From positions 1-16,183 of the forward strand of contig DGIK01000203.1 of assembly GCA_002393195.1 (NCBI GenBank): a stretch of DNA of 16,183 bases, read 5' to 3'. This document shows, piece after piece, positions 14,578 to 16,183 of the stretch. The notes under the pieces were generated by a model. The model made no database searches. It was not told the DNA's origin and saw only the letters and a list, made by a program, of their open reading frames with translations. Made by a program: the position numbers and the translations under genes. Source of the DNA: Bacteroidales bacterium UBA3824. Lineage in GTDB: Bacteria; Bacteroidota; Bacteroidia; Bacteroidales; UBA3824. The number at the start of each line of letters is the position of its first letter. Within the stretch, counting starts at the first letter, position 1.

Positions 14578-16183
14578 ATGAAAATAATTAAAAATACATA
14601 TATAAAGCTCATCATTATAATGACGGCACTATTTATAAGCGGCGGTCTCCGTGCGCAGACATTGGTGTCGTCGTACCCATACGAATGGGGCTTTGAAAAC
14701 GGATTCGGCGGCTGGAAAAACAGTGCCGGACAGCTCAACGATTGGAGAGTAGGACGCGACGACGACGCTCGTGTTGTGGTCGAGAAAAAAAACCTTGTAA
14801 CCGGGCCTTCGGAAGCATACGAAGGCGGTGCATACGCGTACGTTGACTTTTACAACCATCCAAACGCTAATCCAGTGTCGATGACAAAGACATTCGACTT
14901 CTCTTCGCTCACCAACCCAATACTCTCGCTCTTCATTCACAACCACTGGGAAGGCGACAATCACGACGTATTCTTCTCCTTGGAGGTAAAAGAATCCGAC
15001 GACCATTACTGGTATCAGCGCATATCAATCACACGAGACGACGGCGACCTCTGGCACAAGGTAAACGCCTGCCTGTCGGATTTTGCGGGCAAGCCAAGCG
15101 TTGACATCCGTATCACCGTAACCCCCGACAAGGGCACACAAGTAATCGCCATCGACAAAATCACGATAGAAGATTTCACCATCTCTGCCGAAGTAACTGA
15201 CGTAACGTGCTACGACTACAAGAACGGAGCCATTACTATAAAGCCATCGTGCGGTGGTCCAGAGTTCCAATACTCAATCTACGCGGGCGCAGACGCCACT
15301 GTTACCACCCAAAAATCGATGACATACACCGATCTGTATGCGGGCAGATACAACGCAAAAATCGTGGACATCGCCTCTCAATGCGCGGCACAACTGCCTT
15401 CCATCAACGTAGTAGAGCCGCCAGAAATAGAGGTTCGCCCATACATCGACGACATAAGGTGCTACAACGACCAAAACGGCAGCATCATAGTAGGCGCATC
15501 GCAAGAGGGCTATCCCGATATGGTATTCAAATATTCGATAGACAACGGCGATTCGTTTCAGAGCGACACACGATTCAGCAACCTCTCCGGCGGCACATAC
15601 ACCATCCGCGTACAAAACGAAAACGGATGCCTCTCCAAACCCGTAGAACAAGAGATAGGCAGGGACGTACTGCTTGAAGTGAGCGACATTGTAGTCTCCA
15701 ACGTAACATACTGCCACGGAGAACGGTCTGGCTCAATCACCATCACCGCCAACTTCCGCAAAAACGCCACCGTAGATTATTCCATTGACGGCGGCGAAAC
15801 GCCATACCACAACAACATATTCCAACAACTCCCAGCCGGCGAATACCATGTGGCTCTCATCGACCAAAACAAATGCAAAATCGTATGGCCCGAACCCGTG
15901 ATAATCACCGAACCAGAAAAACTGGAAGTTGTAAAAGTGATGCACACCGACATCGACGGCTGCCACGGGGAAACCAACGGCACCATCGACATCAACCTCA
16001 AGGGTGGCACGGGTCAATATTACACCACAATAGACGGACTTGTCTATAACCCGCAAACCACGTACAAGGATCTTGCAGCCGGGTCGTATTACATAAGCGC
16101 ACACGACCAAAACAATTGCCACATCGACATAGGCGAAATCACAATCAAGCAGCCCGACCCCGTGGAAATCACCAACGTAAAAT
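14578..16183 (+). CDS. Secreted SprB-repeat surface protein, 3'-truncated
   Basis: The frame is open from the ATG at 14578 to the window edge: 535 codons with no stop. A signal peptide starts MKIIKNTYIK, has a hydrophobic core IIIMTALFI, and is cut near LRAQ. Residues about 30-200 (WGFENGFGGW, DWRVG, GGAYAYVDF, IDKITIEDF) read as a MAM-like jelly-roll domain. Then four SprB-type repeats follow, each starting with a Cys in a motif like CxxxxNGxI (C211, C295, C379, C462; spacing 84, 84, 83) and ending with a second Cys in an N-x-C-type motif (C269, C351, C433, C514). SprB is the gliding adhesin of Flavobacterium, and SprB repeats occur in many large T9SS cargo proteins. A C-terminal sorting domain would be expected but lies beyond the window. 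The exact role (adhesin or other surface protein) is unknown. Confidence 0.85.
   Translation, partial: MKIIKNTYIKLIIIMTALFISGGLRAQTLVSSYPYEWGFENGFGGWKNSAGQLNDWRVGRDDDARVVVEKKNLVTGPSEAYEGGAYAYVDFYNHPNANPVSMTKTFDFSSLTNPILSLFIHNHWEGDNHDVFFSLEVKESDDHYWYQRISITRDDGDLWHKVNACLSDFAGKPSVDIRITVTPDKGTQVIAIDKITIEDFTISAEVTDVTCYDYKNGAITIKPSCGGPEFQYSIYAGADATVTTQKSMTYTDLYAGRYNAKIVDIASQCAAQLPSINVVEPPEIEVRPYIDDIRCYNDQNGSIIVGASQEGYPDMVFKYSIDNGDSFQSDTRFSNLSGGTYTIRVQNENGCLSKPVEQEIGRDVLLEVSDIVVSNVTYCHGERSGSITITANFRKNATVDYSIDGGETPYHNNIFQQLPAGEYHVALIDQNKCKIVWPEPVIITEPEKLEVVKVMHTDIDGCHGETNGTIDINLKGGTGQYYTTIDGLVYNPQTTYKDLAAGSYYISAHDQNNCHIDIGEITIKQPDPVEITNVK

Overview
The window looks like a chromosomal segment from a member of the Bacteroidota, most likely an uncultured Bacteroidales. 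Five promoters match or come close to the phylum's pattern: TTTG (or TTG), then 19 to 22 bases, then TAnnTTTG. Start codons lack Shine-Dalgarno sequences. The gene content is also typical of the phylum: a Porin_10-type outer-membrane protein, a type IX secretion system (T9SS) Plug-family protein, a SprB-repeat surface protein and a large periplasmic propeller sensor. The species cannot be named from the sequence. There is no stretch over 300 bases without a gene; all intergenic gaps are about 100 to 220 bases.

Layout. Positions 2-679 (+) hold the 3' end of a Sel1-repeat gene, closed by a strong terminator at 737-776. Converging on it is a minus-strand cluster that reads tRNA-His(GUG), nadE, HEPN toxin (hepT-like), MNT antitoxin (mntA-like). 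A terminator-like hairpin lies between the tRNA and nadE. From the same 219-base divergent region a plus-strand promoter drives a putative porin (3798-5705). A T9SS Plug-family protein follows (5843-7078), with an intrinsic terminator placed only 10 bases before its start codon. A very large minus-strand gene (7190-12043) with its own promoter and terminator encodes a 1617-residue membrane sensor. It has two solute-binding-protein domains, a propeller, a Y_Y_Y domain, one transmembrane helix, a coiled coil and a SpoIIE/PP2C phosphatase. A class I aminotransferase (12173-13300) and ribonuclease Z (13507-14421) follow on the minus strand. The 206 bases between them are two arrays of 7-bp tandem repeats around a GC-rich hairpin module. 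Finally, divergent from rnz, a secreted SprB-repeat protein (14578 to the edge) runs out of the window.

How the genes relate. RNase Z matures tRNAs whose genes lack an encoded CCA, and the tRNA-His here lacks one. The Plug-family protein and the SprB-repeat protein both belong to the T9SS world, as channel plug and likely cargo. The HEPN-MNT pair is a type VII toxin-antitoxin module placed 4 bases behind nadE. The most unusual items are the double-SBP phosphatase sensor, the heptamer arrays, the attenuator-like leader of the plug gene, and a tRNA-His that appears to lack the usual G-1:C73 identity pair.
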